A DNA stretch of 64,000 bases from Symsagittifera roscoffensis (lineage: Eukaryota > Xenacoelomorpha > Acoela > Convolutidae), in NCBI RefSeq assembly GCF_963678635.1, contig NC_087066.1, positions 34,725,301 to 34,789,300 on the forward strand, given 5' to 3'. Position 1 is the stretch's first letter; every line of letters starts with the position of its first letter. Positions 17,031-27,394 of the stretch are shown here, piece by piece. The translations under genes were made by a program, and so were the position numbers. Below the pieces are notes generated by a model. The model saw only the letters and a list, made by a program, of their open reading frames with translations, did no database searches and was not told where the DNA came from.

Positions 17031-17810
17031 TAGCCCAAACATTACACAATGAGGTAGCGTACAAAAAGCACCTATTGACGACTGGCAGGCGTCAGTTACT
17101 TTAATTTTACTCGTTTTTCACCGTCTAGACCTAGCCAGTTAATTTCTAGTCTGCTAAGGGCTAAGTAAAATGTTATCATTTTTAGGCCATCAGTCAAACG
17201 ACCTTTGATCAGCTTTCGATAAAGGCAAAATTAACCGCATAGCTGGGTCTCGGATCCCACGACGACCTAACTACTATTAAAAACACAGCTCGAAATCCAT
17301 TATTAACAATGTTTTTAGTGAAAGTTATATAGTAATTTCATAAGGAATGGATCGAACTTTCCTTCTCTCTAGCCACTCATGCTCTGAATGCTCTGAAATA
17401 CTATGTAAAATTGGAGCTAATTCAACTATTCAGGGATCACAGCAGCTAAAAAGTTTATAATACAGTCTCACCCATTGTGATAGTTACTGTGCAACAGGCC
17501 TCCATGTAACATTCGCCCTGAAGTACATATCGACGGAAAATAAATCTAGGTTAGGAAACGACTGGCTAGCGTCTAAACACAGCTTCATATGCTTTTAACC
17601 GTCTCTACCAAAGCCAGTTCTATGTGTGGTCTGTTAACATCGGGTCGACAGAATTTCTTACTGTTTTTGGGCTATCGGCCAGAACACGCAGATTAATTTG
17701 TTACATGCAAAATAGTGAGCTCATGGCTGGGTCTCAGTATCCCCAGACCACGAGGTCACTCCTAAAAACAGGGCTACTACTTATTTATTATTTAACTAAT
17801 GTTTTTGTTA
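17030..17810. repeat. Diverged direct duplication, unit about 490 bp
   Basis: Two segments (about 17036-17300 and 17505-17765) share a run of ordered blocks: GACTGGCAGGCGTC versus GACTGGCTAGCGTC, CACCGTCTAGACCTAGCCAG versus AACCGTCTCTACCAAAGCCA, and CTGGGTCTC in both. The similarity is old and interrupted. The element type is not known. Confidence 0.5.
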
Positions 17811-18739
17811 GATAGATAAAAATCATCCTATTCATCGGAGATGGATCAATCCTTTCCCTCAACTCCTAGCTTCTTATTATCTGAAATCAAATTTTGATGA
17901 TATTTAATTCAATTCAGGACATATCCGGAAGCTAAAAAATGTTGAAATGCAGTTTCAGTTTTCTTTCCGGGACCCGTCCAGATTCTGGAACCAAGACGGA
18001 GAGCGGTAAAGAAGGGCGATAAAAACCTCCCGATACCCATCCGAATACTCGGGAATTGTTCGGTAACCATTGTACAGCTACAATCTTTACAATTCCGACA
18101 GCCTCTATCGTAATCTCAATATGACTCACTCTTTTTCTTCAATGTTGCTGTTATCTAGCGAAAATCTGTCTGTTCTGCTTTTCGCTGTTTTCAGTGTTCG
18201 CGAAAATTCAAGGTCGTGACCTGTCTGTATTTTCAAACGACTTTTTGAAATTTATTTCTTCACTTCAAGCTGACCCTTCTTAATTCGTCAAATTGCAAGA
18301 TTAGCACTGTTAATCTGATGAAACTGCCTATTTTCACACTCGGATGCTTTAATAAATATTCGATGTTGGCGCTCTTATCCTTCCAATCTCGTGGCACGGG
18401 AGGGTACGGATCCACTCCGGCTGTCCCACTGAAGCCTCCTTCCTTCCTATCTGCTTCAGCTAAGTGTCTTATCGTGTCTTATTGTCACGATAAGCGACTT
18501 CGTTTCTTCTCTTGCTTTTTTTTAACTTGTTTTATCGGCGTTTTTTTTTTGTTCTCTTTTCCTTGTTCTCTTTGTTTCGTTCTCTGTTTCAAAATGGCTG
18601 TTCTCCCATTTCTCATAATTGGTCTGGTTCGAATCGATGATTTAAAATTTGAAAGTTATAGAGTATTCCGATCCTCCTTTCCTACTACTACAATTACTAA
18701 TAAAAGACTATTCCTTATATAGGCGGCAGAAATCCAAGT
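17811..18739. other. Intergenic, nothing recognised
   Basis: AT-rich sequence with a short GC-richer island (about 17960-18060 and 18385-18445). No splice-bounded exon or repeat family could be supported. Confidence 0.4.
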
Positions 18740-19290
18740 ATGAGCATTAAGATCTAACAGCGACGATTGATAAAAAAGGTACATGAGTTTTCAGGGTTGA
18801 AATCTGATATCGATAAGTTTAAGAAGATTTCAACGAGTTTTCTCTTTGCACTGGCGGGTTTGTCCTGGCGAATGTCAATCCCATATTTTGCTGACACGAT
18901 GTTGGCATTAGCAGTTGTCCGGATAAAATATGTCCCCCAGGTTGAAGTTTTGCACACTTACGGAACATCGAAAAAAGTCCTGTGTGCAGCGCGACTGCCA
19001 GGTCTAGGAAACTAAAAATTTAACCAATCATCAATTTTGACATTGTAATTGTTTTGATATCGTAACAAGATCCGAGTAGATAATCTGATAGCAGATAGGT
19101 AAAAAATTAATAGACGCAATAGAAATTTTGTCTTCATTTAATCCACAAATCCACTTTATTGCTTTGCGTTGTACATTTTCCAGCTTTCGAAGAGAAGCAA
19201 GGTTTGGTTACCATAAGCATGAATTTTAAAAAATGTACTTCTGACACATGATATATAGAGTTGAAGTTTTGTTATCGTTGTAGCGTTATA
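18740..19290 (-). mobile_element. Non-LTR retrotransposon tail (Jockey/CR1-like), fragment
   Basis: On the minus strand at about 19200-19030 a frame reads LRKLENVQRKAIKWICG, then a leucine-poor segment, then INFLPICYQIIYSDLVTI and a stop. This is the conserved C-terminal thumb/tail of Jockey/CR1-type LINE reverse transcriptases (LE..QRRA.R motif followed by L.LLP...R...DL). Further left, at 18957-18754, another frame continues similar low-complexity coding, possibly a second piece. The copy is 5'-truncated and broken. Confidence 0.5.
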
Positions 19291-19436
19291 CGGGATGTTG
19301 GATAATCTCTTTTCATGTTGGATTATGTTTTCATTGATAATCTAATGCTTAGGCCCTTATCGTCTTTTTTATAGTGGATCGGCGGGTCAATCCGGGGGAA
19401 TGGCACAACACTCCCTTGGAAAAAAAGAAAAAAGGT

Positions 19437-19503
19437 CAATTAAAATGGGCGCTTCCGTCATGCGACGGTACGTGCACAAGTTGGATAGGACCGTACCAAC
19501 GCT
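19437..19503. repeat. Dispersed about 67-bp repeat, copy 1 (copy 2 at 24061-24126)
   Basis: Both copies begin GGTCAATTAAAA, contain CCGTCAT(G/A)(C/T)GACGGT, an internal palindrome, then GCACA(A/C)GTTGGATAGG and CGTACCAAC. They are in the same orientation, one beside the LINE remnant and one inside the BLCAP intron. The short length and central palindrome suggest a small transposon end or a conserved structured element. Confidence 0.7.
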
Positions 19504-19650
19504 AAACAATACATCGGCAAAATTTTATGATTAATTTAAGTCGATAATAATGAATCAAGACAATTGTCAATTAAAATCTACCCTCCTCGGTTATAGCACA
19601 GATAGAATTGTCTATGTTGGATTTATTTTCAAGATTTTTGCACCCCCTAA

Positions 19651-20040
19651 GGCAGAGGATTGCACTCCTCAAAAGTGCAAAACTTATTTTTCTTCTTTTA
19701 AAGTTTATTGTGTCCGAGAATGATTCGTTTCGTTTCTCGCTTAATTTCTCTGCTAGTTTCTGGATGGTTTTTGTAGAGCCTAGTGCTGCTCCTCCGGCAC
19801 ACGCAAAAATTAGTGGAACACAGCTGCTGTGTTCCACATCCAGAATTCTATGGCAGAGGATTGCACTCCTCAAGAGCAAAACTTATTTTTGTTTTTATAA
19901 AGTTTATTGCGTCCGAGTATGATTCGTTCCGTGTCTCGCTTAGTTTCTGGATTGTTATTGTAGAGCCTGGAGCTGCTCCTCCGGTACACAAAAAAATTAG
20001 TGGCAAGAGCTGCCGTGTTCCACATCCAGAATTCTTTGTT
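19651..20040. repeat. 201-bp tandem duplication at the LINE 3' end
   Basis: Two units start GGCAGAGGATTGCACTCCTC at 19651 and 19852 and end in CACATCCAGAATTC. They differ by substitutions and small indels. A third, more diverged version lies at about 26865-27000 beside the second LINE fragment, so the sequence belongs to the LINE 3' region. Confidence 0.8.
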
Positions 20041-20046
20041 GGTATT

Positions 20047-20496
20047 TTAATGTGTGGACACTCTCATGATATTTGTAGGCGTCAGATATAGTTTTGGGGC
20101 AGGATTGAGCATGGGGTTGAAAAATTTTACATAGAAAAAAGTTCGGCTGAATTGGCCTCCCCAGAGTTCATTTGCCCTGATGTCAAGTCGAGCGTCATCT
20201 TCAGTAGTGGTTGTTTTGTTGTGAAAGCTTTCGCCTTCCAACGATTGAAGTTTCGGCTGTGTTTCATCATCATGGCATACTTCGTCCACGAGTGTCGCAA
20301 AGGTATCGCGAAATTCATTATGACTTAGGTGCGTGTATCCACCTTTGGGATAGTGTACAGAGTGAGTCAGTGTGAACGGTTGTCCACATGGGCATGTATG
20401 TGGGGTGTTTGGTGGTTCCCAACCATATCTCAGATGTAATCCATCTTTAAACTCTGATTTGTTGAGGGGAAAATTGTATCTTTTTGAGGTTAGCAC
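20047..20496 (-). pseudogene. LINE zinc knuckle and restriction-like endonuclease region
   Basis: The frame encodes 149 residues. It has a zinc knuckle CPCGQPFTLTHSVHYPKGG (one expected Cys is His-Tyr here), then HNEFRD, a conserved block, and EDDARLDIRANELWGG followed by FSRTFFYVKFFNP. The family pattern is ARLDI...FFDVRVFNP, where both Asp residues belong to the PD-(D/E)XK nuclease core. Here the second is Tyr, so this copy would not cut. The endonuclease normally nicks the target DNA for primed reverse transcription. Confidence 0.65.
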
Positions 20497-20829
20497 GCTT
20501 AGACAATTCGATGCTCCTTTCTGTGACGCTAGATTTATTGTCAGTTTTTTTTTCTGAAGAGCATTTTTCCATAATTTTAGACTTTTTTGAGAGTGTGATA
20601 ATCTCTCTCTCAGTTTTGATGTTTCTATTTATCAGAGTTTGTTCTGTTTCAGCTATTTCTGGATCACTGTTTTCTAACGGATCACAAATGGCTTGTGACC
20701 ACTCATAATTTCAGAAAAACCGTGTAAAATGTAGGTCTAATCCTCCCATTCTTAATGGTAGTGCAAAAAGGTTGCGATCTTCATCGGTTATATGGTTTTT
20801 ACCAGATATACTAGGAAGTAGCTGTTGTC

Positions 20830-21180
20830 TTACATTTTTCTCAGTTTCATCCATTTTCTTAAATGCTTCCGGAGTTGTTTGTTTAGAAAGCTTAATTTAT
20901 TTTGAACTCCCTTTGTGTAGCAGGAGTACGCATTTTGTGGTACTGTTTTAGCTATTTTGGAAAGCTTTTCAGTTAGGGTAGCTGTCTTTTCAATTTCGCT
21001 TTCCATGTTTTTATCGCATGCTGATGGTGTTCTTATAACCGATCCAAGCACTCTAAAACCGTCTACCTCTGTAATACTTGTGCCTTCGAATACTTTTATG
21101 GCGCTGTCATGACAATTTTCTTTTACTGTGAGTTGACACTTAGAAGGCTTCACATTGTATCCGAAAGCCTTTCCGTGCAC
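20830..21180 (-). pseudogene. LINE reverse transcriptase, thumb region
   Basis: The frame encodes about 116 residues beginning GKAFGYNVKPSKCQLTVKE, the segment after the YADD active site in this LINE family. It continues with ITEVDGFRVLGSVI (the LG.xxG thumb motif) and IAKTVPQNAYSCYTKGVQNKLSF. It continues the palm fragment to the right through a frame break near 21200, where the YADD motif itself is readable at 21246-21229. Confidence 0.65.
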
Positions 21181-21293
21181 ATCCAGGTTGTCCAGTATTG
21201 CGCGGAGACTCCTAAGATCACCTGCAGTGCTTCCATCATCTGCGTACTATTTTTAGGTGACATTTGGTTTTTGCAGGAGCTCATTCAGTGGGA

Positions 21294-21542
21294 TTATCCC
21301 ATTCCGTACATAGCCATTGCGAGGGGATCACCTTGCGTTGTGCTTTCAGTAGATGCCAAAACCGTGTTATTAACATATAAACTTGAGAGATCTATATGTG
21401 AGTTGGCCAGCGCATGTTGTAGCGCCGGACAAAGGATATCTACATTTTTTAGAATAAGTTCTCTATTGAGCAAGCTGAAAGCATTTTCTTCATCAATAAG
21501 TAGTATCGCGTCCGTTTCCGGTTTCTCAGACTCGTTCCTCAA
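21294..21542 (-). pseudogene. LINE reverse transcriptase, palm region
   Basis: The frame contains AILLIDEENAFSLLNR (motif A with the first catalytic Asp) and TESTTQGDPLAMAMYGMG (motif B). The YADD motif C follows in another frame at 21246-21229. The sequence belongs to a non-LTR RT. Its upstream part is lost to frame breaks at about 21580. Confidence 0.7.
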
Positions 21543-21674
21543 GCTGTGGATAGCATATTCGATTCCCCACTTCTGATCTAAACAGAAATAAAAAAAAATT
21601 TGAGGTTTTTAAGGTCTGATTGTATACATTAGATGAATGTTTAGCCAATTATTTTTCTCAGATATTCACCTATA

Positions 21675-21890
21675 CTAATTTATTTGTTCGATTATAGAGG
21701 GGTGGTATGGCATTGTGTCTTTACTTACTTCAGTTATATATTTAGTGTTCGCTGTTTTGGCTTGAGGGTGTTTTTCTTTCAGTATACTAAAGACTGTTTT
21801 TCCTTCAATGACTTCGTTTAGGGGAAACAATCCTGTTGTTTTCTTGTCTGAAAGCCAGCCAATGGCGGCAGATATTCTGCCTATACTCAT
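21675..21890 (-). pseudogene. LINE region upstream of RT
   Basis: The 71-codon frame reads MSIGRISAAIGWLSDKKTTG... followed by LKEKHPQAK and a PYHPSII motif. This matches the conserved pre-RT block of this LINE family (G.I.AA..WLS, L.EKHP.A). It is separated from the palm fragment by stops. Confidence 0.5.
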
Positions 21891-22339
21891 TAGTTTATCG
21901 AACTGCTTAACTTCCTCGTTTACTTTAGACTTCTTCTGTTTTGGATTTCCAATTTTGAGAACTTTCGCTTCAGTGAAAAGTTCGTCTAATAGGCCTTGCT
22001 TCCATAAAAATATGCGGCGGCTTGTTGTTTTAAAATTTGATCCGATTGCTTCTGGTTTAGTGATGTGGGAGAATCATTTCTGCTTGCATTGCGACGTTAG
22101 AATTTGGTGTTTCTTCTACTAATGACAACAGCTGCTGTTTCACTAATTCTATCAATTGGAAACCGGGCTTGTTCTTGCTTAGAACTATGAAGCGCGTTTT
22201 CCAGTTAACGACATTCTTAAATATGCCGTTTGTTTTAATTTCAAGTTCTTGGTCGATAAGTTTCCAGGTGTGAAAGGGGGCTTTAGTGGTTGCTGGCTGT
22301 GATAGATAAGATTGTGTTGCGTTGGGCAGTACGTTTGTT

Positions 22340-22621
22340 TCAGAAGTTGATGGTGATGATTCTTTTTGAGTTGTGATGGGGGCTGTGCTTGTTGGTTTTT
22401 GAATTGTGATGCGTGCTGTGCTTGTTGGTCTGCTGGTGGAGTTGGGTTCTTTTGCAAAGTTCTTGGGGGTGCATTGTGTGCAGGAGAACCCATCGTAAAG
22501 AAAATTTGCCGCTCTTTAGCCCGCTACATGAGACATGGATGTAAGCTTTGCAAATGACACACCATATGCCTCCTTTTCGGTGGTGGCGTTTGCAAATATG
22601 GCAGTGCGTTTGATCGGCCAT
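22340..22621 (-). pseudogene. LINE N-terminal zinc finger segment
   Basis: The start encodes CHICKRHHRKGGIWCVICKAYIHVSCSGL, a Cys/His-rich pattern (CxxC...C..C...H..C) like the PHD/RING-like finger found at the N-terminus of some LINE ORFs. Gln/His-rich simple sequence follows, and an overlapping frame (22493-22185) continues it. Nucleic acid binding is the probable role. Confidence 0.5.
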
Positions 22622-22813
22622 AATTTGGCAGCGAGGTGGCTGAATATATGCAAGAATATATACAATTTATGGTGAATATATACAAGTTAGCTGAGCGAGC
22701 AAAAAACTGAAGATTTTATTACCATAAAAAGAAAAATGAATACCATCTTTACAAAACATATTTGCACTTAAGTTAACGTTTAAATTGGCGGAATTAATTC
22801 CGATTCTTGAGCG

Positions 22814-23431
22814 TTAAAATGTATTAATAAGGCGAAACAAAGAGTTATGTAGAGCATCAATTCTTCTGTTTATGAAGTGATTGTTTGCAGAGAGGATGGT
22901 TTTGAGGATAATTAGCACATTTGTGTTAAACTTATGAATTATCAAATTTATTAAAAAATCCAAGTCTGAAACTGTAGATGAGGCATCCTTAAATCCGTCT
23001 ACTTTAGTAACATAGTTCAGTTTCTGCGAGTGGTAGCGCGGGACAGTAGCGGCAAGACAGGGTTGGCAAGCTTTGCACCTCTGTACGAGTGAACCGTGGC
23101 TCCGACTTATTTGGGGCTGCAGTACTTGGTCCTTGAGGTTCCTATTACCAGTTTCCTGCTCCACTTTGGTAGCCACTTCGGCCTGTACTTCGGCACGGAC
23201 ATTCACTAAACAGGGTACAAAAGAGGCAAAACACGAGAAATAATAGATTGTAAAATGGATCGTAGAGAAATGGATTTAAAAAACAAATAACATCAAAGAA
23301 ATGAAAGCGATTACTACCTGGTTTTTCACGGGTGGAGGTTCCGGCGGGGATGTCCGGGTAGAGGGAGAGTATCGCTGCTTGACGAGTTTGTCTCTAAAAT
23401 CCCGTACCGGGCCTTCTTCTTACAAGCGTAC
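22814..23431 (-). CDS. Possible exons of an unknown minus-strand gene
   Basis: Two segments look coding. At about 23431-23315 the minus strand encodes EGPVRDFRDKLVKQ and a Pro/Ser-rich tail ending at CAG/GTAGTA, a usable splice donor. At 23206-22814 it encodes 130 residues beginning VRAEVQAEVATKVEQETGN with a CKACQPC motif, preceded by the acceptor-like sequence TTTTGTACCCTGTTTAG. The splice phase fits only if an AG a little further inside (AAGTACAG/GCC) is used. The last 60 residues are AT-rich and could be noncoding. I recognise no family. The pair lies 0.3 kb from BLCAP, head to head with it. Confidence 0.25.
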
Positions 23432-23739
23432 CATTATGAGCGTATCATATCACATGAAACTATTAAATAAGTTTGTTAAATTATTTTTATTATTAATGTG
23501 TAGAAGGCTCTCAGACCTTCCGTTTTCAAGTTTTCGCTTAGTCTCTAATGTGATCTCTTATTTTTTAGATAAGTGTCTGTCTACAGAGATGTGATAGGCT
23601 CTTCATTCTTGCCTCTACTAAATGAAGTGGCTATTTTCGAAGAGAAAGCTATCAAGCATATATTTCATACTCATTTTAATTGACTGTTGGTAATACTTCG
23701 GTGTCGGTGGCTTTTTTACATTCGTGCAAATCGCATGTG

Positions 23740-24460
23740 ATGTATTGTCTCCAATGGCTACTCCCTGTTCTACTGGTGCCTAAACCACTTCTACCCGCTC
23801 TGCATTTCAATCACGCCTTGTTCATGGCGCTCTATCTTGTTGCTTTCTTCCTGGAGCGGAAACCATGCACAATATGCGCAGGTAAATGGTTATAAGTCAT
23901 TGGACATTAAAGGCAGGATAACCTCTAACTTAATATAAGTAAAAATTGTGTTTTTCTGTAACTATTTCTCATAATTTGCGGAATTGTTTGCATCAAGTAT
24001 TGAACCTGAAATTGAAAGAGTTTGCAAGAGCCTGTGCATTCCATGCATTAAAGATATGAAGGTCAATTAAAAGAAGTGCATCCGTCATATGACGGTCCGC
24101 GCACACGTTGGATAGGGTCGTACCAACTTCATGTATTCATCTGTATAACAAAAAGGAAGCAATAAGTTAAGTGAAGGATGAAAACATCAAATCGAATTGG
24201 CGTTGAAAATCTACTCTCTAAAATAGCAATTATTAATTTTTCTATTAGTTTGTTGTTTTTCAATGGCTTGCCTTCCCGGATGCAGATGGTACTTTTTCAC
24301 TTAAAAATCTTGACCTTTTGCAGCTGTGTTCATCGTTATGCTGATTCTGATGTGTCAGAATTGTTCGTGGTCTAACTGTGTCTTCGTAACATGCCAGTCG
24401 GAGTCCGACTCGCATGCATCGGTATCCTGTCACAATTTACCGACGCCTTCAAGCACGTAG
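23740..24460 (+). CDS. BLCAP: BLCAP, apoptosis-inducing factor BLCAP (two coding exons)
   Basis: Exon 1 (23740-23881) begins [20 protein letters not shown], continues [20 protein letters not shown] and ends ICA with a phase-1 GTAAAT donor. After a 442-bp intron the acceptor TTTTGCAG (24323) opens exon 2 (24324-24460), which continues with a hydrophobic helix, a Cys/Trp/Asn segment (CQNCSWSNC) and a Ser-rich tail to TAG. The joined product is 92 residues; human BLCAP is 87. It has the same two-helix layout, the ERKPCTIC motif between the helices and a cysteine-rich end. BLCAP is a small, strongly conserved membrane protein linked to growth control and apoptosis; its biochemical role is unclear. 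The N-terminus is the best conserved part; the tail diverges. Splice phase and motif order both support the model. Confidence 0.92.
24061..24126. repeat. Dispersed about 67-bp repeat, copy 2, inside the BLCAP intron
   Basis: Same orientation and block order as the copy at 19437-19503 (GTCAATTAAAA, palindromic CCGTCATATGACGG, GTTGGATAGG, CGTACCAAC). Confidence 0.7.
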
Positions 24461-26844
24461 CTGAATAAGAACTAGTTGAGGGATATTCATTGCACTCGAA
24501 GCTTTTAATCGAATGATATCAGGGACGCCAGTAATAAATTTCAATGAACAGCATCAAAAGTTACATCTGCTTACCACTTGATCCAGCATCGAGTCTAAAA
24601 TGTTTCAAATGGCCTTAAAATGCAGAGCGGCTCAGCTCAATACTGCATATAGTTTGATTTGAAACAGACAAAGCTTCATTATGTTTCTTTGGCTCAAATT
24701 GGCATTCAATTCAGTGATGTAAATTTTTGTCGTATCATTGTTTATCATAGATTAGAATTCATTATTTCAGAATTTTGTTGCCTGAAAATGCTAGAAAGAA
24801 TAATATCACGCGTTTTATATTTTACAAACGCGTCATTGCTACGTAGCTACACGTTCGTTGATCGCTATAATTTTATTGTTTGGTTATTTTACAACGTGGA
24901 ACTGCTGGAAAAAAGATATCCAGTAAGGTTCTACGCAAAGTCAGATTCAACTAAATAATTTCATAGAGGGTCGAGTTGTGGACTGATATCTCATATTGAA
25001 CTTAAAGGACGCCACGGATTTCATTGGAACCGTGCGCGTCATGTTAAAGAAATTTAACAGCGTCTAGGGCAACGAAGCAAAGGCCAGCTCGGCAACTTTC
25101 TCGCTATCCAAACCTTAACAGGGGTAGCCGGTTTCTGTGCAAGTACCATAGAATGCTTCGATCAAATGCACCATTTGTAAGTGGTTAATATATGAAATAC
25201 AAAAGGTTCGTCCTGATGAAGGCGAAATTCAATCCGCTAAGTTTGAGGCCGAATAGCATAAATTTCAATCAGTTTTTCTCGACACAGACAACTATTCAAT
25301 ATATTTTGTTCGAACTTGAATCTTAACTGAAAAAAGGGCTGTAATGTGGTAGCTCATTATATTATCTCTGAATTTTCGTTCAAGTCATTATAATCGGTTC
25401 AAAAATTTGCCCTAGGCGATATTTCCCTCCCACTCTAGACAACACCACCTGTGGCTGGGGCTGTATGAAATAGCATATACATAAAACTGCATTAACTTCT
25501 GCTAGCTTTTTTTTACGTGTTATCTTGTGATATTTCTAACTGAATTTGCAATTCGGGAAGAGCAATTCATATCGTGGTCTGAAAAAACTGAATGAACATT
25601 TCGGCATGGCAATTTAGTGGCAGATGGGTGACTAATTATTCATTTTCGCTATTTTTCTAACAAAATCTGACAAAGTCATTTTTTGCGCTCATTTACAACC
25701 CTTCCATTTTTGATTACCCTTTGCGATAAGCAAGGTTATTGTAACCGGGTACTAGACTTTTTTCCCGTAAACAACTTTATGTACAGAATTCGCACGTTGT
25801 ACTGCAGAGTTAAATGCAGTGTGTTCATCGGCTCATTGGTTGAAGTCTTACACAAGGTTTTGGGCAAATCGAAATAGTTTTCCCAGACCTTCGTAATTAA
25901 AGTAATAACTTAAAAAACGAATTTTTTTTTATTAAAAAGTTTGTTTTTGTATTCAGTTTGCACAGTAACTTTGGTTTTAACATTTTATGCTTTTGTTTGT
26001 TCAATCAGCTGTATTTATCATTTTTTGTTGTAGGTAATTGAGCGTATGTGTTTTCGCAATTTTTGGTTTATTTTTCTGTTTGAAAATACGACAATTGAAA
26101 ATATGCGCTTATTGCTTTTTAGCCCATTTTGATTGGAAAAGTACTGTTCAGATCACTTTTCTGTTCAGAATATTCAGACTATTTTCAAAAGGTTCAGAAT
26201 ATTGTCCAGATCACATTTAATGTGTTTCCAATCTAATTTGTCTAGGCCTCTGAAAATTTGAAAAATATTGTTCGGTATTTATGCCTTTCATTTACTTATT
26301 TGAAAAGAAAGTCAGTGTTAGTGGTTTACCAATAGTTTGATTGCGTGTCTTCGGAAGACTTCGATGAATAGCAGGCAGGTTTCAGAATTAAGTTAGAGGT
26401 AGGCCGATTTTGTTGCTTATAAATTTTTTAAAAATGTTTCTCCAACAATTTTGAAATCTGATTTTTTGATATTTTTTTTCTTGACTTACAAGTTTTGCAT
26501 CGCAAATGGTGGGAAGCTCTGCTTCGCCTCTGTTTGTAAAATAATAACATCGATGGCCGGAATGTTAAGGATAGTATTAGTATCATGTACTGATTGGCTA
26601 ATATGTAATTGAACATTTTTTCGTAAATTTCAAATTTTTATGATATTTTATCTTCATGCTGAAGTTTCGGTCCCCGCTGTGGCTGTTTCTTACAAAGACT
26701 TCTGACATCAGCGGAGAGTTTTAAAATAAGGCTCAATTACGAAAGGCCCATTCATAATGCGATGAAAGGCTATATAGGCCAGTACAAACGTCTTTGTAGA
26801 ATCTAGAGAATTGTCAATTGAAATTATCATCATTGGTTAATGCA
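24461..26844. other. Intergenic AT-rich DNA, nothing recognised
   Basis: Short AT-rich frames such as 24659-24958 lack any protein family pattern or splice context. Around 26498-26545 there is one copy of a dispersed motif (GAAGCTCTGCTTCGCCTCTG) described in the findings. Confidence 0.4.
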
Positions 26845-27394
26845 CTATGTGTTTTTCAGTATCTTACCCCTCCGGATGCAAAGGATTGCACTCCTAAGGA
26901 TTGTGAAACTTGATATTTTTAAATTAATTATGTCGTTTTTGCTAGTTTCAGCAGAGCCTGGAGCTGCTCCGGTGCATCAGTGCAACGTCTTCACATCGAA
27001 AAGGTTTCTGCTCCAATGGTCTCCCTAGAGACCAAAAGTGTTGAAACCAAATCTAGCAGCATCTTCGATAGTGTTTTCCTGCTCTGAAATCCTTCACCAT
27101 TCAAGGGTTGAAGAATAGGCGCACCTCAACATCGTGGCAGACTTTATCTAGGTGTGGTGCGAAGGCTTCGCGAGTTTTGTAACAAAGTTGTGTGCATCGA
27201 CCTTTGAGAAAGTTAAGTGAGTGGTAATTGTTGCCGCATGGGTATTTATGAGGAGTGTCTGGTGGGTCTCTGCCATATCTAAATGTAGATAATCTTTGAA
27301 CTACGTTTTGCTGAGAAAAAAAATATTGTAGTTCTTGTTCCGATCATTGAAAATAGGGAGCAACTTTGTATTCGGATGTGTTTCAGTTTTTCTG

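Larger units (their letters stand above)
19651..22625 (-). mobile_element. LINE with C-terminal restriction-like endonuclease, broken copy
   Basis: From right to left on the minus strand: a zinc finger segment (22621-22510), a low-complexity Gln/His/Pro stretch, a conserved helix block (21890-21675), an RT palm (21542-21229), RT thumb (21180-20830), and a CCHC plus PD-(D/E)XK-like region (20496-20047), then a 3' part with a duplicated 201-bp unit. This order matches LINEs with a restriction-like endonuclease (R2/NeSL-type organisation). Several frame breaks and stops separate the parts, so it is dead. Confidence 0.75.

Noticed and set aside
24659-24958. 99-codon + strand frame right of BLCAP
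   Set aside because: Hydrophobic and AT-driven composition, no homology pattern, no splice sites that link it to BLCAP.
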